Source: Littorina saxatilis
Lineage: Eukaryota > Mollusca > Gastropoda > Littorinimorpha > Littorinidae
NCBI RefSeq assembly: GCF_037325665.1
Contig: NC_090245.1
Coordinates: forward strand, 103,470,559-103,534,558
Direction of reading: 5' to 3'
Length of the DNA: 64,000 nt
Shown: in pieces, positions 23,101 through 34,839 of the stretch
Layout: the number at the start of each line of letters is the position of its first letter
Numbering within the stretch: position 1 is the first letter of the stretch
Translations under genes and position numbers: made by a program
The notes under the pieces: model-generated
Told to the model about the DNA's origin: nothing
What the model saw: the letters and a program-made list of their open reading frames with translations, nothing else
The model's database searches: none

Positions 23101-26100
23101 ATAACACAAACCATGGCCTGCATTTGTCGCCCCGTGACACCCATAATGCCGAGCTCTCCCTCGTCTTCCTGTGATGTTTTGCTGGCATCTGGTCCCACCC
23201 CGCTGCCTCCTGACACTCGCTGGATGAAGAATTCGTGGTGCAGGTCGTGGGATAGGCCGTGGATCATCCATGCACACAGCTGCTTGTACAACACTCCATT
23301 GCAGACGTGGAGAATTCTATTGGGATTTGAGGGCATAGCACAGCACATTGAGAACAGAAAGGCGGGGGAAAAACGGTCATACACGTAAGAACCAACTCGT
23401 GCAAAAACATGAGTGAACGTGGGAGTTTCAGCCCATGAACGAAGAAGAAAACAGAAAGTCAACCGAGTGAACAATTTTCTTACATTACTGAAACTGCAAA
23501 AGCAACTTTTTGTGTTCTACTTAGTCAGCTTAATTCAATCACAATTTAACTTGTAACACAAGAACAGCCATACAATACTTTTATTCGACAGTTTTACTTC
23601 ATTTTTATTAAGTCCTTATTTTGTTACCTTTCCATAGCATCCTTGACCTTGGGCAAACCACTGACAGAATTCTTGTAGAGGACATCCAGAAGGTAGCAGC
23701 CATGAGCCTGAGACACAAGTGATTTTTTTCACGAAGCACCCATAAAGGTGACATTCTAACAAAATGTATACATTATGAAAACAATGTTGGTTGTTATACT
23801 CATCGGAGAAAAAGTCAGTGCCTGAATGGTGGTATAAACATTCAAATACAGCAGTCCCTCTCATGAACGGACACCCTTGGGCCATAGCAAAACTGTCCGT
23901 ACATTGCAGGTGTCCGGTCACGGGAGGGGTGACCACACCACCCCCTCCCCCATACACACACAGAGACACACAAACAACAGGATTGAGTCTATGCTAATCA
24001 CTTCTTGTGGCTACTAAACAATAACAATAAACTCCTAATACTTCTTTAAACGTTCTGTAAAAATGATTTGTATGAAAAGTGTTGAAAAGAAGAGATAAAA
24101 TAAATCCTCAAGGCAGTGAACACACTCACCATGCTCTGACATACGAAAGCAGCCACACAAACACAGCACAGAGGAGCGTGTGCAGATGCTTTGCAAGAAT
24201 AAGCTTGAAAACCAGTTTGAATAAATAGCAGCAGATAGAGCTGCATGTCATAATCAAGTAATTTATTTGTTTCTTGTCTGGCTTTATTGACTGCATGCCG
24301 ATCATGTGGCATGGCAGTGACTTTTCACTCTTCAGTCGGAAATACACTGTACATATAACACAGCTCCCACTCTCCCTCACTAATGCCAACCCCAAGCCGT
24401 GACAACTGATGCTTGGAAATTGTGTGGAAGAGTACACCTCTCTATTTCTCTCCAATGCTCTTCCTGCTGACATGCGGTGACACCGGACATCTACACCCCA
24501 CAGAGTTTAGCCAGCTAACCCTCCACCCCCCCCCCCCCTTTCTCTCTCTCACTCCCTCCAGCCATGTACTGTTGGGGGCTGTGGGCAGAGAGACCAGCTG
24601 CACTGTTCACTCAGAGCAAAACCAGTTGACTGTGTCGTAACTTTTGACAAAGCAAGACAACTGAAGGGTTCATTGATTAGGCAACCGACTCACTGGTCAA
24701 GGCTGAGGGGAAACAAGAGTATCTTGTCAATGAAAGAGGTTACACACAGACACACGATGGGTACACGTGCACTCAAGTTATCAGTGACTGTCATCACACC
24801 ATTGCGGCTGTGATCTTTGTACCAAGAGCCGGGCTGCTCTGTTATCGATTTTGTTGTGGTAAAAATTTGACGATGGTCTGTCCGTACATTGGAGGTATGA
24901 CCTGCTGTTGGGACCGAAAATGAGTGTCCGCGTCCACGTTTTGCAGGTGTCCGTTTAAGGGGGGGCAAATATAGAAGGAAAACACTCCGTGCCGAGCAAA
25001 TGTGTCCGTACATGTCAGGTGTCCGCTCACGCCGGGGGCCGTACATTGCAGGGACTGCTGTAAAACAAAATCAGCATATTCTCACACAAAATGTTAATGC
25101 CGGTGCATTTTTCTTCTAACACAAGCATTGTCAGAAACTTTGTGGACACGAGTTGCTTATTCTATCATGTCCATCGTATAATCGAAAATTTCAAAACTAA
25201 ATTTTCATTTAATTAATATACTTACTCAACTCACATAAATGGCATTAACTTCAGTTCATTGCTAAGATATTGAAGTAGTACTCGACCCTGGTAAGGGGGG
25301 AAGTAACTCCCTAAGAAAAACAATCCGTAGTCAAGGACGGGAGTCACCTCCCCTACCGGTAACCCGCACATGCGCGGTCCTGCTACCGGCCGTCATTCCC
25401 CCACGGAAACACACACCTGTAACACATATAATGTTAGCGGGGATGGATGGGAGGGTATAAACGATGTGAGTTGAGTAAGTATATTAATTAAATGAAAATT
25501 TAGTTTTGAAATTTTCGATTCAATCACATATTCTTACCTCAACTCACATAAATGGCAGATTGCACATAAAGGCGGTGGGATACTCACATTAATCTCTTGG
25601 AAGTATCTGGCCTGCGGCAACCATAGCTGGGAGGCAGTTGGTACCGTCCGGATGAGTGCTGGCAATGCCCCGGAGGTAGTAGCTGAGGAAGACATCATGA
25701 GTCGTCCAGTATGCAGCTTTGAGGACGTCTGACATCCTTCCAGACTTGAGGACAGCTAAGGAAGTTGCCCACGCTCAAGCCTCGTGCGTACGAGGTGATC
25801 GAGGAGGAAGGACTGACTGCCCCCCCCCCTTTTTGTGTCTGCCACCACTGATAAGCATGCCTTATAAGTGTGGAAGACCATCTGGAAAGCGTGGTTTTTG
25901 CAAAGTCTTTATTTCGGGCTGAAATGATCGAAATAAACAACAACTTCGGAGCTGATGCTCGAAACGGAGCGGTGCGCGACAAGTAAGCCTTAAGCGCGCG
26001 TACCGGGCAGTTAGAAAAATCCGGATCGCCGGGGGCTAAAAAATGTCCCGGAGAGGCCGAATGGAAATGATCGGTGAAAGTGGACCAGGTTTTTGATTCT

Positions 26101-29100
26101 TGGCGAGAAAATCGGGACGGACACGCAGTGAAACCGAGCCGTCTCTTCCGAAAGTGATATCCCGGTCTAGGCCTGAGAGGCCGTGGATCTCACTGCCCCT
26201 CCGCGCGGAAGCGAGCAGTATGAGCATGAGAGTTTTGCGCGTAAGGTCAGAGAGACTAGCGTCTTGTAAAGGTTCAAAAGCACTAGAACGGAGAAATTCG
26301 AGTACTAGAAGAACGTCCCAAGCCGGGACAGAAGTTCTCTCCGTTGCAGAACTGAGGGCCGCGCCCTTTAGCACACTCGCGATAACTCCCCCGAGGGAGA
26401 TGGAGCGTCCAAGTTGCTTAAAAGTAACAGAGATGGCTGAGCGGCGAGTGCGCAAAGCGGACGCGGCGCGTCCCCGAGCGGAGAGCCATGCCAGATGGTT
26501 TGCGACCTGCATTGATCGCAGGGCGACCGGGACAACATTGTTAGCCGCAAACCATCGAGTCCAAGCCAGCCAGTGTGACTAGTAGACAGAGGAGGTGGCC
26601 TGTGAGCCTTCTGGCCTAAGTCCAAAAGCGAAAACGGAGGCGCCTGAGCGCCCCAGTGATCTCCGAACCCTCTCCAGGCGTGAGGATCCAGGCCCTCGGG
26701 GCGATGTGCAGAGTCCCCGTTCTGGGCTGGAAAAGCTCCCCTCGCCGGCGGCCGAGCGGGATTGGCGGGCCGCTGGTGGGCCGCATGGGGTCCGGGAACT
26801 AATGCTGACTGGGCCAGCGCGGTGCCACGAGAAGGAGATGAAGCCGCTCCAAGTCGGCTTTAGGCTGAACCCTTCCGATGAGTGGAGTGGGAGGGAAGGC
26901 GTAAGCCTCTAGCCCTGCCCAGCTGATCGTCATCGCGTCGATCTGCCAAGCTTCCGGGCCCGGAAACAGACACAACGATCGGGAGGCGACGTGAAAATCT
27001 CGTGGCGAAAAGGACGACCATCGGACGCTCTACCTGCGCCCAAAGAAGGAGGAGCGCCTGATGGGTGATGGTCCACTCCGTGTGGAGGATCTGGAAGGAA
27101 CGGCTGATGACGTCGGCAAGGACGTTCAGGCAGCCAGGCAGATAGCGAGCCGAGATCAGGATCTAAGAAAGAGTCTCGCATGCTCGGCTGGACCACAGCC
27201 GAGATCGGGACCCGCCCTGTTTGTTGGAATAAGCAGAGACCGCCGTGTTGTCGTAAAGAAACAACAAATGGGTGCCCTGGAAAGCGGAGAGAAAGTGATG
27301 AAACAGAAGCCAAGGAGTGTTCACCCACTGAGGTGTGGTCTGCTGCAACCAGACCCCGAAACGGAACTGAGACGTCCCAGCCGTGTGACGTCGGATTCCA
27401 GACTGAACTGAGCGCCGCCTGAAAAGGGCGCGCCTGCAGTTTGTATAAACGACGTTGAGTGGGGCGGACTGCCCACTCCCGTGAATCGAACACCATGCCT
27501 TGGTGCAACACCCCGGGGACAACCAAAATTCTGCCGTAAGGTCCCAAGAAGGGGTGGCCGAGAAACTCCTCTATAGCCTGCTTCCGCAGAAAGAGAAGGA
27601 TTTCCGCCTGTAAAGTCTCCTGAGCGTCTGGGCTGACCGGAAACCGGAAGTTGGCCGGCGCCCTGGACGAAGGGGCTTTGCCTTCCTGCCAAGGAAGGCG
27701 GAACCCCGATCGAATCACCCCCATGCTCCATAGGCTGCTTGTCCGAGACAGCCAAGCTGGCAGGACCCGGAAGAGGCCGCCTGCTACCAAAAGGGTAGAG
27801 GCTGGGGGGGGTGACTGGATCGGGGGTGGCTCATTGGGGGTTGGGCTTGCGCCCAGACCCCCGCTTCCCGAAGGAAGGTTTACGCTGGTAAGGACGGGAC
27901 CGTGACCCACCCCTACCTGCGCGAGACGACTGCTGCCCAGAAGAGCTGTCTGGCGCTGACGCAGAACTCCGTGGTTTGTTGCTGTGCTGCTTAAGAGCGA
28001 GTTCCGTCAGTTGCACCACATGTTGGTCACGAGTTTCCTCAGTTTGCTGCCGAAGGGCATCCAAAGAGCGTGACCCCAGCAACGCACCCTCTGAAAAGGG
28101 AGAGACTCTCAAAGAGTCTATGGTGGCCTTATCCGTTAGGCGAGAGCCGTTAAGAAAAGCCTCGCGCCTCCAGAACACCACCTGAGAATAGAGCCGAGCA
28201 GCAAGCGTCATCTGACTGTCAGTGACCTTCGCAAGCGCCGCCAGGAGCATGGCAGCATCAGCCTCAATAGCATCGTCACGAAACCTAAAAGGCTCGATGG
28301 ACGAAGCGATGGCTCTCGTGAGAGACCGGATGAGCGTTTCCGCTAAAGAGGTCAGTTCAAGGGAAGAACGCCCGCTTTCCTCCAGCCCGAGTAGACTCTG
28401 TTCCGTACAAACGGAAGTCCTATCTCGGCTATAACCATCCTGCCGCAAGCGAGCCAGTTCCGGAGTCACCGGAAGTGGAGCTGTGGGCAGCGAAAAAGAG
28501 GAGAGAAGAGAATGTGGCCTGCTAGGCAGCCGCGATCTTCTTGAGTTGGCTGGGAGGCCGCCGCCTGCCTGAGCCGAGGTTAACCAAGGCTGGGCAGAAG
28601 GGGGGGCTTCCCCATGAGCAGCCAAAAGAGGGTAGGGTGTGTTAGCGTCCGCCAACACCTGAGCCATCACAAACGGGACGGAAGGAGATTCCATGAAACG
28701 GAACTTCGCCCTCGTGTCCCCCGCGCCCGCAAAGTCTGCCAAAGCAGAAGGAGGGGGTGCGACAACAGTAGAGTCGGCGGAGACACCCTCAGGGAAGTAC
28801 CGTGAGGTTATCTCCGCAGCCAACTCCAGAGTGGGGCCCAGCTTATTGGGAATCCGTAAGGGGGTAACGGATTCGGAACGATCCTCATCCCCTTCCTGTT
28901 CCTCTCCAAAACCTTCCTGATCTCCATCAGAAGGAGGGTCCGGTAAACCGGAAACCCACCCGTCCACGGAAGCGGAAGTGGCTAGAGTCGGTTGAACAAT
29001 AGACGGAAGCGCCGCAAACTGTCCACCAACAGCACCGCCGACAACCGGAACCGCCGCGGCGGAACCGGAAGTCGGGGCCGGAAGTCGATGCGTAACCAGG

Positions 29101-31902
29101 GACGGGATAGCAGGGACACTGCCACCGGAACCACTAGCCCGCTGTCCTCCACCGGAAGTGCCTGCCACAGCACAACCGGAAGTCGAGGACGACAATCCGC
29201 GGGCAGGCCCGACCGGAAGCCCCGAGGGGCAACCAGAGGAGCCTACCCCCTGCGAACTCCAACCAGGAACGGCGGCAGCCGAACCAAGAGCTACAGGTCG
29301 ATGACCGCCGACAGAATCTTGTAGGCCAGAACTGGGCAAACAAGACGCTGCTGCCTGCCCCCCAGAGGCCGGGACAGCCGAAACTGATCCCAGGGGGGCA
29401 GGCTGGCGCGCTACGCCGCTCCCTAGCGCACCCGCCACGTGATGGACGGTGTACTGCCGGGGAGGAGCCGTCTGCGAACCCGGCGACGCAAGAGCGTAAC
29501 CCGGGCCCGCAGGCAAGTGTGAGCCCCCAAAAAGATGGGGACTCCCACAAACGCCGCCCAACGCCGAAGCGCTGGAACCGGGCGGCGCTAAGGCCGCGAA
29601 CCCCCCTGAAAAGGCAGGGGAATCCGCAACCGAACCAGAAAAATCCGGCCCGAGATCAGCCGACGTGATCGTCGCGGACGGCCGCAGCCTAGAAAGAGAA
29701 GCCACCCCCCCCACGCCAGGCGGGAGGGGAGCGACAGGCCTTTCAGCCGAATGTAAGGCAACTAGGTCATGTTTCAGAGTGGCAAACATAGCCAGAATTT
29801 CTTCCCGCGACACGGACTCGCTAGACCGTGGCGTCTGCGAGCGCGAGAGAGGAGGAGAAGAACGTTCCCGCGTAGGGAAAACCGGTGACGGTGACGTAGA
29901 GTCGAGCGACACCCGTTCTGTCTTCTTAGTCACCGGGTCAGTAACCAGAATTAAAGAAGTAGGCTGTGAAGAAGACACAGAGGCACGCGTCTTTGATTTA
30001 GACTTAGACTTGTCTTTATCCTTCTCTTTTCCCGGTGAAGAGAGTAGGGAAACAAGTTTGCCCTTGCTTTTTGAGTTTTTGTCCGCCATTTGCAATATCG
30101 AACACGCGCACGTGGAGATGAATTACAACAGCGAAAATCCTCAAACGAACGAAAATACTCGAACGAACGCAGCGAAGAGATAGTGAAACGATCTTACCTA
30201 AAGATAGCAACGCAAAGACCAGGGTCAAATGGCCTTCCACGAAAGGCCAAGGCAAAAATATGCCGGAGTACAACAACACGTCTGTGCAGTAGTGTTGAAG
30301 TGGGTGGAATGCCGGCCGGTAGCAGGACCGCGCATGTGCGGGTTACCGGTAGGGGAGGTGACTCCCGTCCTTGACTACGGATTGTTTTTCTTAGGGAGTT
30401 ACTTCCCCCCTTACCAGGGTCGAGTACTACTTCAATATCTTAGCAATGAACTGAAGTTAATGCCATTTATGTGAGTTGAGGTAAGAATATGTGATTGAAT
30501 AGCGGGCTGGTAGAGAATAAATCTCACTGGCCTTTGTCCTTTAAGGGCAAAAAATTCTCTCCCTTGATATGATTGTTTGTTGCAACTCAATTGGACACCC
30601 AGCTAGAGTATAAGACAAATGATAAGCCTGCATAGTGCATACTCATGATGTTTTACAGTGCACAATTTCCTAAGTATTACATGAGTGACAGACTTGGCTT
30701 GATGACTTACCCTATGGGAAATAATCTGCTCCAACACAGTGGACAAAGCTGGAAAGATGAGCTGAAACTGAAAACACGACACACATGATTAACAACAGTT
30801 TAGGATCCATCCTTTGGGGTGGTTATTATGGGTGGGTGGGTGGGTGGTTGTTATGTCGAGGTGGTGACCAAGGCAGGATTGGCTGTACAGTCAAACCCCC
30901 ATTTTAAGACACCCCAAATTTAAGACTCCTTCCCTTTTAAGACCCTGTTTTTTCAGACTCTCTGTTCATAACCTCTGTAAATTTACCCCCATTTTAAGAC
31001 TCCCTCCTTTTTAAGACCTGATTTTCTCAGATTCTTGGAGGTCTTAAAATGGGGGTTCCACTGTATTAGTTTTCTATGAAAACCAAGCACACACAAAAAT
31101 AAAATAAAAAGAACAAAATGTTTATCTGAGCAAAGTTGGGATGATACCTGTTAAGTAAACTGCTAATAACCATTGTTTTCTAATAACCTTAACTTTAAAA
31201 AAAAACCTCATGATTTTATTAAGCTCCCAAAAATGAGAAAAACTGCTGCAAAGTGTATGTGTAACTCTGTCTTTTAATAGTTTCATACAAGGTTGCGCTT
31301 CTTGCACTGTTTAAGTTTGTACTTCTTGTCAAGAATGTTCGCAGTGACGTACAATGACACACGCATGATAACTGAACTTACCCCCCTCAATGAGTAATGC
31401 AGATGTGAAACCGGGAGGTGGGGATCCCGAAGAATTTCTTGCTCCAGGGACAGAAGAGCATTACGATAGTCTGTCAGCACCTGATCCAGTCCTCGACAGA
31501 ATGACCGGATATAGAGACCGTGGAGTTTCCCATCGGACCCTGCAAAAGGAAATTGCATGTCATTCTCTTTTTATAAATGTATTACCACTGTGACCACACA
31601 AAATCAAATTCTTTCCACCAGGGATTGTCAACTGGAAGAGTCAAAAGAAATACTATTTGTTAGGTGTGATGTTCTACAGCATAGTAGATGACAGGGATAT
31701 GCACTGAAGATTCAGGTTCCAATGTTCATGTAACAGCGATACACTACACACAGACAATTACACAAGTACCTACTGAGGGTTCTATTTACTAAGGCGCCAT
31801 TGGTGCATAAAATCTGACAATGACTCATAAGAATTCCATTCAGCAGGTCAAAGGGCGAATCAAGAATACTACAAATGCAACAGCTTATGCACACTTTACA
31901 AT

Positions 31903-31996
<94 letters not shown>

Positions 31997-34514
31997 GGGA
32001 ACTACCGGTAAACATGATCCCTGTACAATGCAGACATGAGACCAGCAAATGTTCAAAAAGTAGGAAAATGAATGCTAGAATTATAAAGGCCATTTTGGGG
32101 CCTCTCATGATAGCAAAACATTAGATCATGCCTTTTTAAAAAGCTATACAAACCACAAGAAATATGTTTTAGCATTTTAAACAAAAGTGTAATTTATAAC
32201 AATCACACACACACACACACAAAACTGACTTGAAAACTTTCAGAACCAACACATTTTTTTCACCAAGTCCGTATTTCACCACGCAGTGGCCGTTGTCGCA
32301 CCACGTGCACACGGCCTGACCGGGAATGGATATCTTGGCGATACTGTCGCCAATGAGCTGGCGCCTTTCTTTCTTGTTGATAATGACAGTCACTTCTTCC
32401 GACAGCCAGTTGGCTTTCCATTTGTTTTTCACACTTTGGTCGTCGATCGTAAGAGCTTCCACAGCCGACAAAACAATACGGAATGCAGACGCCATGATGC
32501 TACCTTTTTCACCTTCGGCGTTTGGAGATCGGCAGCCAATCAAAACAACCCGCAAACCGCCATCAGTGAATAATTAGGCCTAGGCGATACTGCTATGGGT
32601 TCACGCGAGTGCTGGGGTGTGAATGCACTGACTTCAGACGCAGACAGCTTCAGCTGAACGGTTCATACCACCACACCCCCCCACCCCTTTTTTTTTCTCA
32701 ACGAATTTGCATCGATCTCAAGAATGGTCTGTGAGCTAAGGAAAATATCGGAATTCCGATAAAATTCGGACCAGTCCCATGTCTGACAATGGCAAAACTT
32801 ATTCTTAAGCTCATTTGGCTTTAATGCGCACAATTTAACTTCTTTGAACAACAACACAATCTAAAGGAAAAGGGGTTGAGACATGATTGCACAGTGGTGA
32901 AACTTTAGCTCATTTGGCTCAAGTCCAAAGTGCACAATTTAGATTCTTTGACCAAAAACGACATTGTGTGTGTGTGTGTGTGGACATGCCCCTGGATGCC
33001 CCATACAACTTGGCATTTGACCTTGTCCAAAGAGAATTTGACTGAGAGGTCAAATAGTCTTTTTCATCCTTTATTTATTCTTAGTCTTACTTAAATGTAT
33101 GTCTTCGCGTCGGTTTCCGTCACTGTATGTCACTATGTGTGTAGCACTGGGATATAACAAGCCATTATATCTCAAATGAGTCAAAAGTAAGTTCTTGTTA
33201 AAATCTAACGTCCCCCAAAAAGTGTTAAGACTATTATCAGTTTACCGCTCTGTGCACTGTCTAAACACTTCAATTCTTTACCTGTACGTTTTGTGGCCAC
33301 ACCAGTTCCGTGTTCCTGTATGAAGTGTTGAAATGACTTGTAGAGGGTTCCAAGACGGCACAACTCGTTCAGAACCTCAACTTCTGATGGGTGGATAAAT
33401 GGTAAATCCGACACAACCTGCAAAACACACTCCAACCTTATCCAGTGATCAACTACAGACTACAACAATCAACGTTTTCTTGAAATAAGTGTCAAGATTT
33501 TCAAGTGGTGTGGCAGAGTCAACGCCCCAGAATGTGAGAATCTGAGACGGAAATGCATGATGCTGACTGCAGCTCTTACCTGCAATCCTGACAAACAACT
33601 AACTATGCTGTGTGCACTTAATAAAAAACCTTTTTATTTTGAAAATATGCACATCAAAGCCACAATTCCTTGCCAATTGCTGTTGCATCAATTACTCAAT
33701 AGTCGATGGCCTGCAGTGTTCACTGACATCATGCTATGGTTCAGGTCATGTAGGTTTGGCTTGAGGTCACATGAGTTAAGAAAAAACACATGTGCTTTAA
33801 GTTTAACAACCAATTAATGCAATCAGTCGGCAGTGAATTGTGGCTCCAATGTCAGTATACATGTGCGTATTTACGAAAGAAACTGTCCCCTGTTTCGTTG
33901 ACGCGAGAATTGGCGATTGAAGCGAGTGGGGTGAGGAAGTACCGTTTCTTGGTCAAATCTCGCTGCGAGGAACGCTAGGATTTGGCATGCCTTGGACTTG
34001 GAGGTGCTTGCTATGTACACGAGATGAAATGGTTGCTACACAGCTGGCAATCCGTTTGGCTGTTTACTGAACAGTGCAGACGACATTTTTGGTATAACCG
34101 AATGGTGTATAATTCTAGCGTAGCTAGCCATCAAACCGTTTTATATTCGCTGTCTTCCGTAGCAAGAGGCTAGCTGCGAGACATTCTAGCGTGAAAGAAA
34201 CAGGGGACTGTACCATACAGGGATATGGCAGCACAACAAACGATTGATAAACCATCAGTGTCCATTACAATAAACTACCGACTAGTCTAAGTTAACCTCA
34301 CTACACGTAATAACACTACAGTACTAACAGTAACAGTAACAATAACACTGCGTCACTGTCACTGTGTCAGAGTGGCATAGTTGAACACGAAGTTGACGTG
34401 TAAACCAAATAAAATGATGAGATTTATCACACGACTCACCTGTATTCCATTTCCGGAATCCTTAAAAACTCCGCCACAGTGACCCGTCAACGACAGCAGC
34501 AACTCATGCAGCAT
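5190..34514 (-). CDS. TUBGCP4: Gamma-tubulin complex component 4 (GCP4), 15 coding exons
   Basis: GCP4 is a subunit of the gamma-tubulin ring complex that nucleates microtubules. Exons in order: 34440-34514, 33282-33417, 31382-31539, 30711-30767, 23628-23707, 23112-23316, 22608-22779, 22077-22201, 21166-21322, 20463-20597, 20089-20203, 19512-19710, 18318-18452, 6066-6188, 5190-5329. All have AG/GT borders and phases agree throughout. The start reads MLHELLLSLTGHCGGVF. Later landmarks are LPGYIPMRVASKILFVGESV, the GRIP2-type VQWPLHIFFTP, FLVDNLQYYLQ and LLLRLDFNKYYTTSGGQLG. The sum is about 671 codons; human GCP4 has 667 residues. After 5190 a strong donor (AAG then GTATGT) suggests one further tiny exon for the last few residues, which I did not find. 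Read-through would instead add a tail ending inside the mini-SINE at 5048. Introns 4 and 13 are swollen by DIRS elements. Confidence 0.95.
5478..6050. repeat. Minisatellite in TUBGCP4 intron 14
   Basis: About 18 units of GAATAGGACAGTACCATTAT plus GTAATGTTGAAGA, alternating between roughly 32 and 27 bp. The unit is AT-rich and carries no splice signals. The array ends about 15 bp from exon 14 (6066). Confidence 0.9.
6270..11894 (-). mobile_element. DIRS-like element without recognisable coding capacity (fossil or non-autonomous)
   Basis: The frame is that of a DIRS retrotransposon. Inverted terminal repeats lie at 6270-6513 and 11677-11894. An internal complementary region at 6562-6654 carries the complement of the left outer end joined to the right outer end. 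Both boundaries share AAT (6270-6272, 11892-11894). The interior shows no reverse transcriptase, RNase H or recombinase. It is instead GC-rich, with diverged tandem units of about 110-160 bp between about 8880 and 10620 containing CCGGAAG-type motifs. Ends and complementary region match exactly over about 50 bp, so the insertion looks young. The strand is inferred from the position of the complementary region. Confidence 0.7.
11906..17766 (-). mobile_element. DIRS-type retrotransposon copy, broken
   Basis: Inverted terminal repeats at 11906-12142 and 17553-17766, internal complementary region at 12206-12300, AAT at both junctions. Minus-strand parts in order: a gag-like region (about 17342 down to 14840), reverse transcriptase (about 14640-13740; motif VYRDDWLIL), RNase H (about 13730-13270; FSDASQKGWGAHL) and tyrosine recombinase (about 13190-12330). 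The gag region holds an internal direct repeat of about 200 bp (16218-16420 and 16437-16640). The coding part is broken, by my rough estimate three to six times. The exact match of ends and complementary region suggests a recent insertion. It lies in TUBGCP4 intron 13 in the sense of that gene, 11 bp from the previous element. Confidence 0.88.
17860..18390. repeat. 68-bp minisatellite derived from TUBGCP4 exon 13 and its splice donor
   Basis: CTTCATGTGCACAAAGCTCT recurs at 17981, 18049, 18117, 18185, 18253 and 18321 (period exactly 68), with a diverged copy near 17866. The copy at 18321 is the real 3' end of exon 13 (…SFVHMKP). Each unit therefore holds the last exon codons plus the donor in minus-strand sense. 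The donor is GTAAGT in the copies nearest the exon, GCAAGT in the two at 17981 and 18049, and lost in the furthest. The outermost unit also contains a larger piece of the exon (17906-17945). Confidence 0.92.
18895..19312 (-). mobile_element. tRNA-headed SINE, second family ((TTGA)n tail)
   Basis: Minus-strand element in intron 12. The head (from 19312) reads GCGGGGATATAGCTCAGTTG with B box GAGTTCGATCCC and a TGT-type anticodon loop. The middle shares TTCGGTGTCCGAAC with the first family, but the 3' part (CGCGATATAAGCTTCATTGA, then a TTGA array) is different. A 5'-truncated copy of the same tail is at 19361-19432, and another fragment at about 19460-19497. Confidence 0.82.
21383..21761 (+). 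mobile_element. Full-length tRNA-headed SINE (Thr-type head)
   Basis: Exact 12-bp duplications ATTGTTTTGAGG at 21371-21382 and 21762-21773. The head GGCGGGGATGTAGCTCAGTC and loop TTTGTAT (anticodon TGT) point to a tRNA-Thr-like origin. From about 21530 on, the body and the GAAGAAGAAG tail are the same as in the Arg-headed SINE at 3235-3614. It lies in TUBGCP4 intron 8, about 50 bp upstream of the exon 9 acceptor. Confidence 0.88.
22359..22388. repeat. (TGG)n microsatellite
   Basis: Simple TGG run followed by G-rich sequence in TUBGCP4 intron 7. The His-rich and Trp-rich reading frames across it are artefacts. Confidence 0.85.
23362..23449 (+). mobile_element. 5'-truncated SINE tail with target duplication
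   Basis: Only the last 88 bp of the first SINE family (AAAACGGTCATACACG ... CATGAACGAAGAAG) between 9-bp copies of AACAGAAAG (23353-23361, 23450-23458). It sits 45 bp upstream of the TUBGCP4 exon 6 acceptor. Confidence 0.8.
23849..25060. mobile_element. pogo/Tigger-like DNA transposon, internally deleted
   Basis: Termini CAGCAGTCCCT and AGGGACTGCTG with TA on both sides (23847-23848, 25061-25062). Subterminal motifs of the type GTCCGTACATTG and CAGGTGTCCG recur near both ends. The same motif class occurs in the element at 56561-57447, which has a CENP-B-like coding remnant. No transposase sequence is visible here. It lies in TUBGCP4 intron 4. Confidence 0.68.
25180..30500 (-). mobile_element. 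DIRS-type retrotransposon copy, broken
   Basis: Inverted terminal repeats at 25180-25399 and 30306-30500, internal complementary region at 25464-25557, AAT at both junctions (25180-25182, 30498-30500). Minus-strand parts: a long gag-like reading frame (27831-30095, Ser/Pro/Gly-rich with SGGQ-type repeats), a reduced reverse transcriptase/RNase H part (about 27760-27160) and tyrosine recombinase sequence (about 26510-25600). It is a close relative of the copy at 11906-17766. It is broken: much of the polymerase part is lost and there are a few further breaks. The exact identity of ends and complementary region suggests a recent insertion. It lies in TUBGCP4 intron 4. Confidence 0.87.
30888..31063. 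mobile_element. Tc1/mariner-superfamily MITE
   Basis: CAGTCAAACCCCC to GGGGGTTCCACTG with flanking TA (30886-30887, 31064-31065). Same family as 4395-4552. Located in TUBGCP4 intron 3. Confidence 0.72.
31908..32000. repeat. (GA)n microsatellite with G-run
   Basis: About 38 GA dinucleotides followed by a poly-G run, in TUBGCP4 intron 2. The Ser/Leu and Arg/Glu frames over it are artefacts. Confidence 0.9.
32169..32495 (-). CDS. Unrecognised short coding-like ORF inside TUBGCP4 intron 2
   Basis: From the ATG at 32493-32495 the minus strand encodes MASAFRIVLSAVEAL, then WKANWLSEEVTVIINKKERR, and later VCTWCDNGHCVVKYG. The composition is protein-like and the CxxC spacing hints at a small zinc-binding motif, of the sort seen at the N-terminus of transposon-derived or orphan zinc-finger proteins. 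The frame runs into a (TG)n repeat, and a possible donor lies just before it (GACTTG, then GTGAAA), so it may be only a first exon or a stranded fragment. I do not recognise the family. It is not part of GCP4, whose exons 1 and 2 join in phase without it. Confidence 0.35.
   Translation of the reverse strand: MASAFRIVLSAVEALTIDDQSVKNKWKANWLSEEVTVIINKKERRQLIGDSIAKISIPGQAVCTWCDNGHCVVKYGLGEKNVLVLKVFKSVLCVCVCDCYKLHFCLKC
33590..34215. other. Possible repeat remnant in TUBGCP4 intron 1
   Basis: Short similarities (a TGCACAT ... GCCAC ... GCCTGCAGTG block) to about 58020-58110, and a complementary pair GTCCCCTGTTTC / GAAACAGGGGAC near 33888 and 34197. This suggests an old fold-back element, but boundaries are unclear. 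Confidence 0.3.
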
Positions 34515-34839
34515 TTTCTCCCTCTTCACACCGTGTACAGGCGTTTCATGTTTGGGAATGGGAATGTTTGGAAAAGAAGCGGTCAGAAATGATTGTAGAG
34601 TTATCCTCTCCTTAACGGAACTGAACGAAAAGTGTACACTTCCACAAAGTAAATAGTGCAGAAAATTTTTGCTTTAATTTATGACAGTGCTTGGATTTGG
34701 AAACATTGAAACATTGTCATATGAGAATATACTTTATGTAAAAAACTATTTTCATGTTGTGGCTAATATAGTAATGACAAAATTGACATTTTTAAGTGAC
34801 TGAGAACTATCTGACTTATTCATGCGCATCACCAGACTA
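34515..34839. promoter_or_regulatory. Divergent promoter region between TUBGCP4 and RPL4
   Basis: The TUBGCP4 start codon (minus strand, 34512-34514) and the RPL4 pyrimidine-rich start (34840) are 325 bp apart with no other gene between them, so they probably share this region. I see no TATA box at the expected place for either. Confidence 0.6.

Noticed and set aside
31712-32056. Ser/Leu-rich and Arg/Glu-rich ORFs
   Set aside because: Translation of a GA microsatellite.
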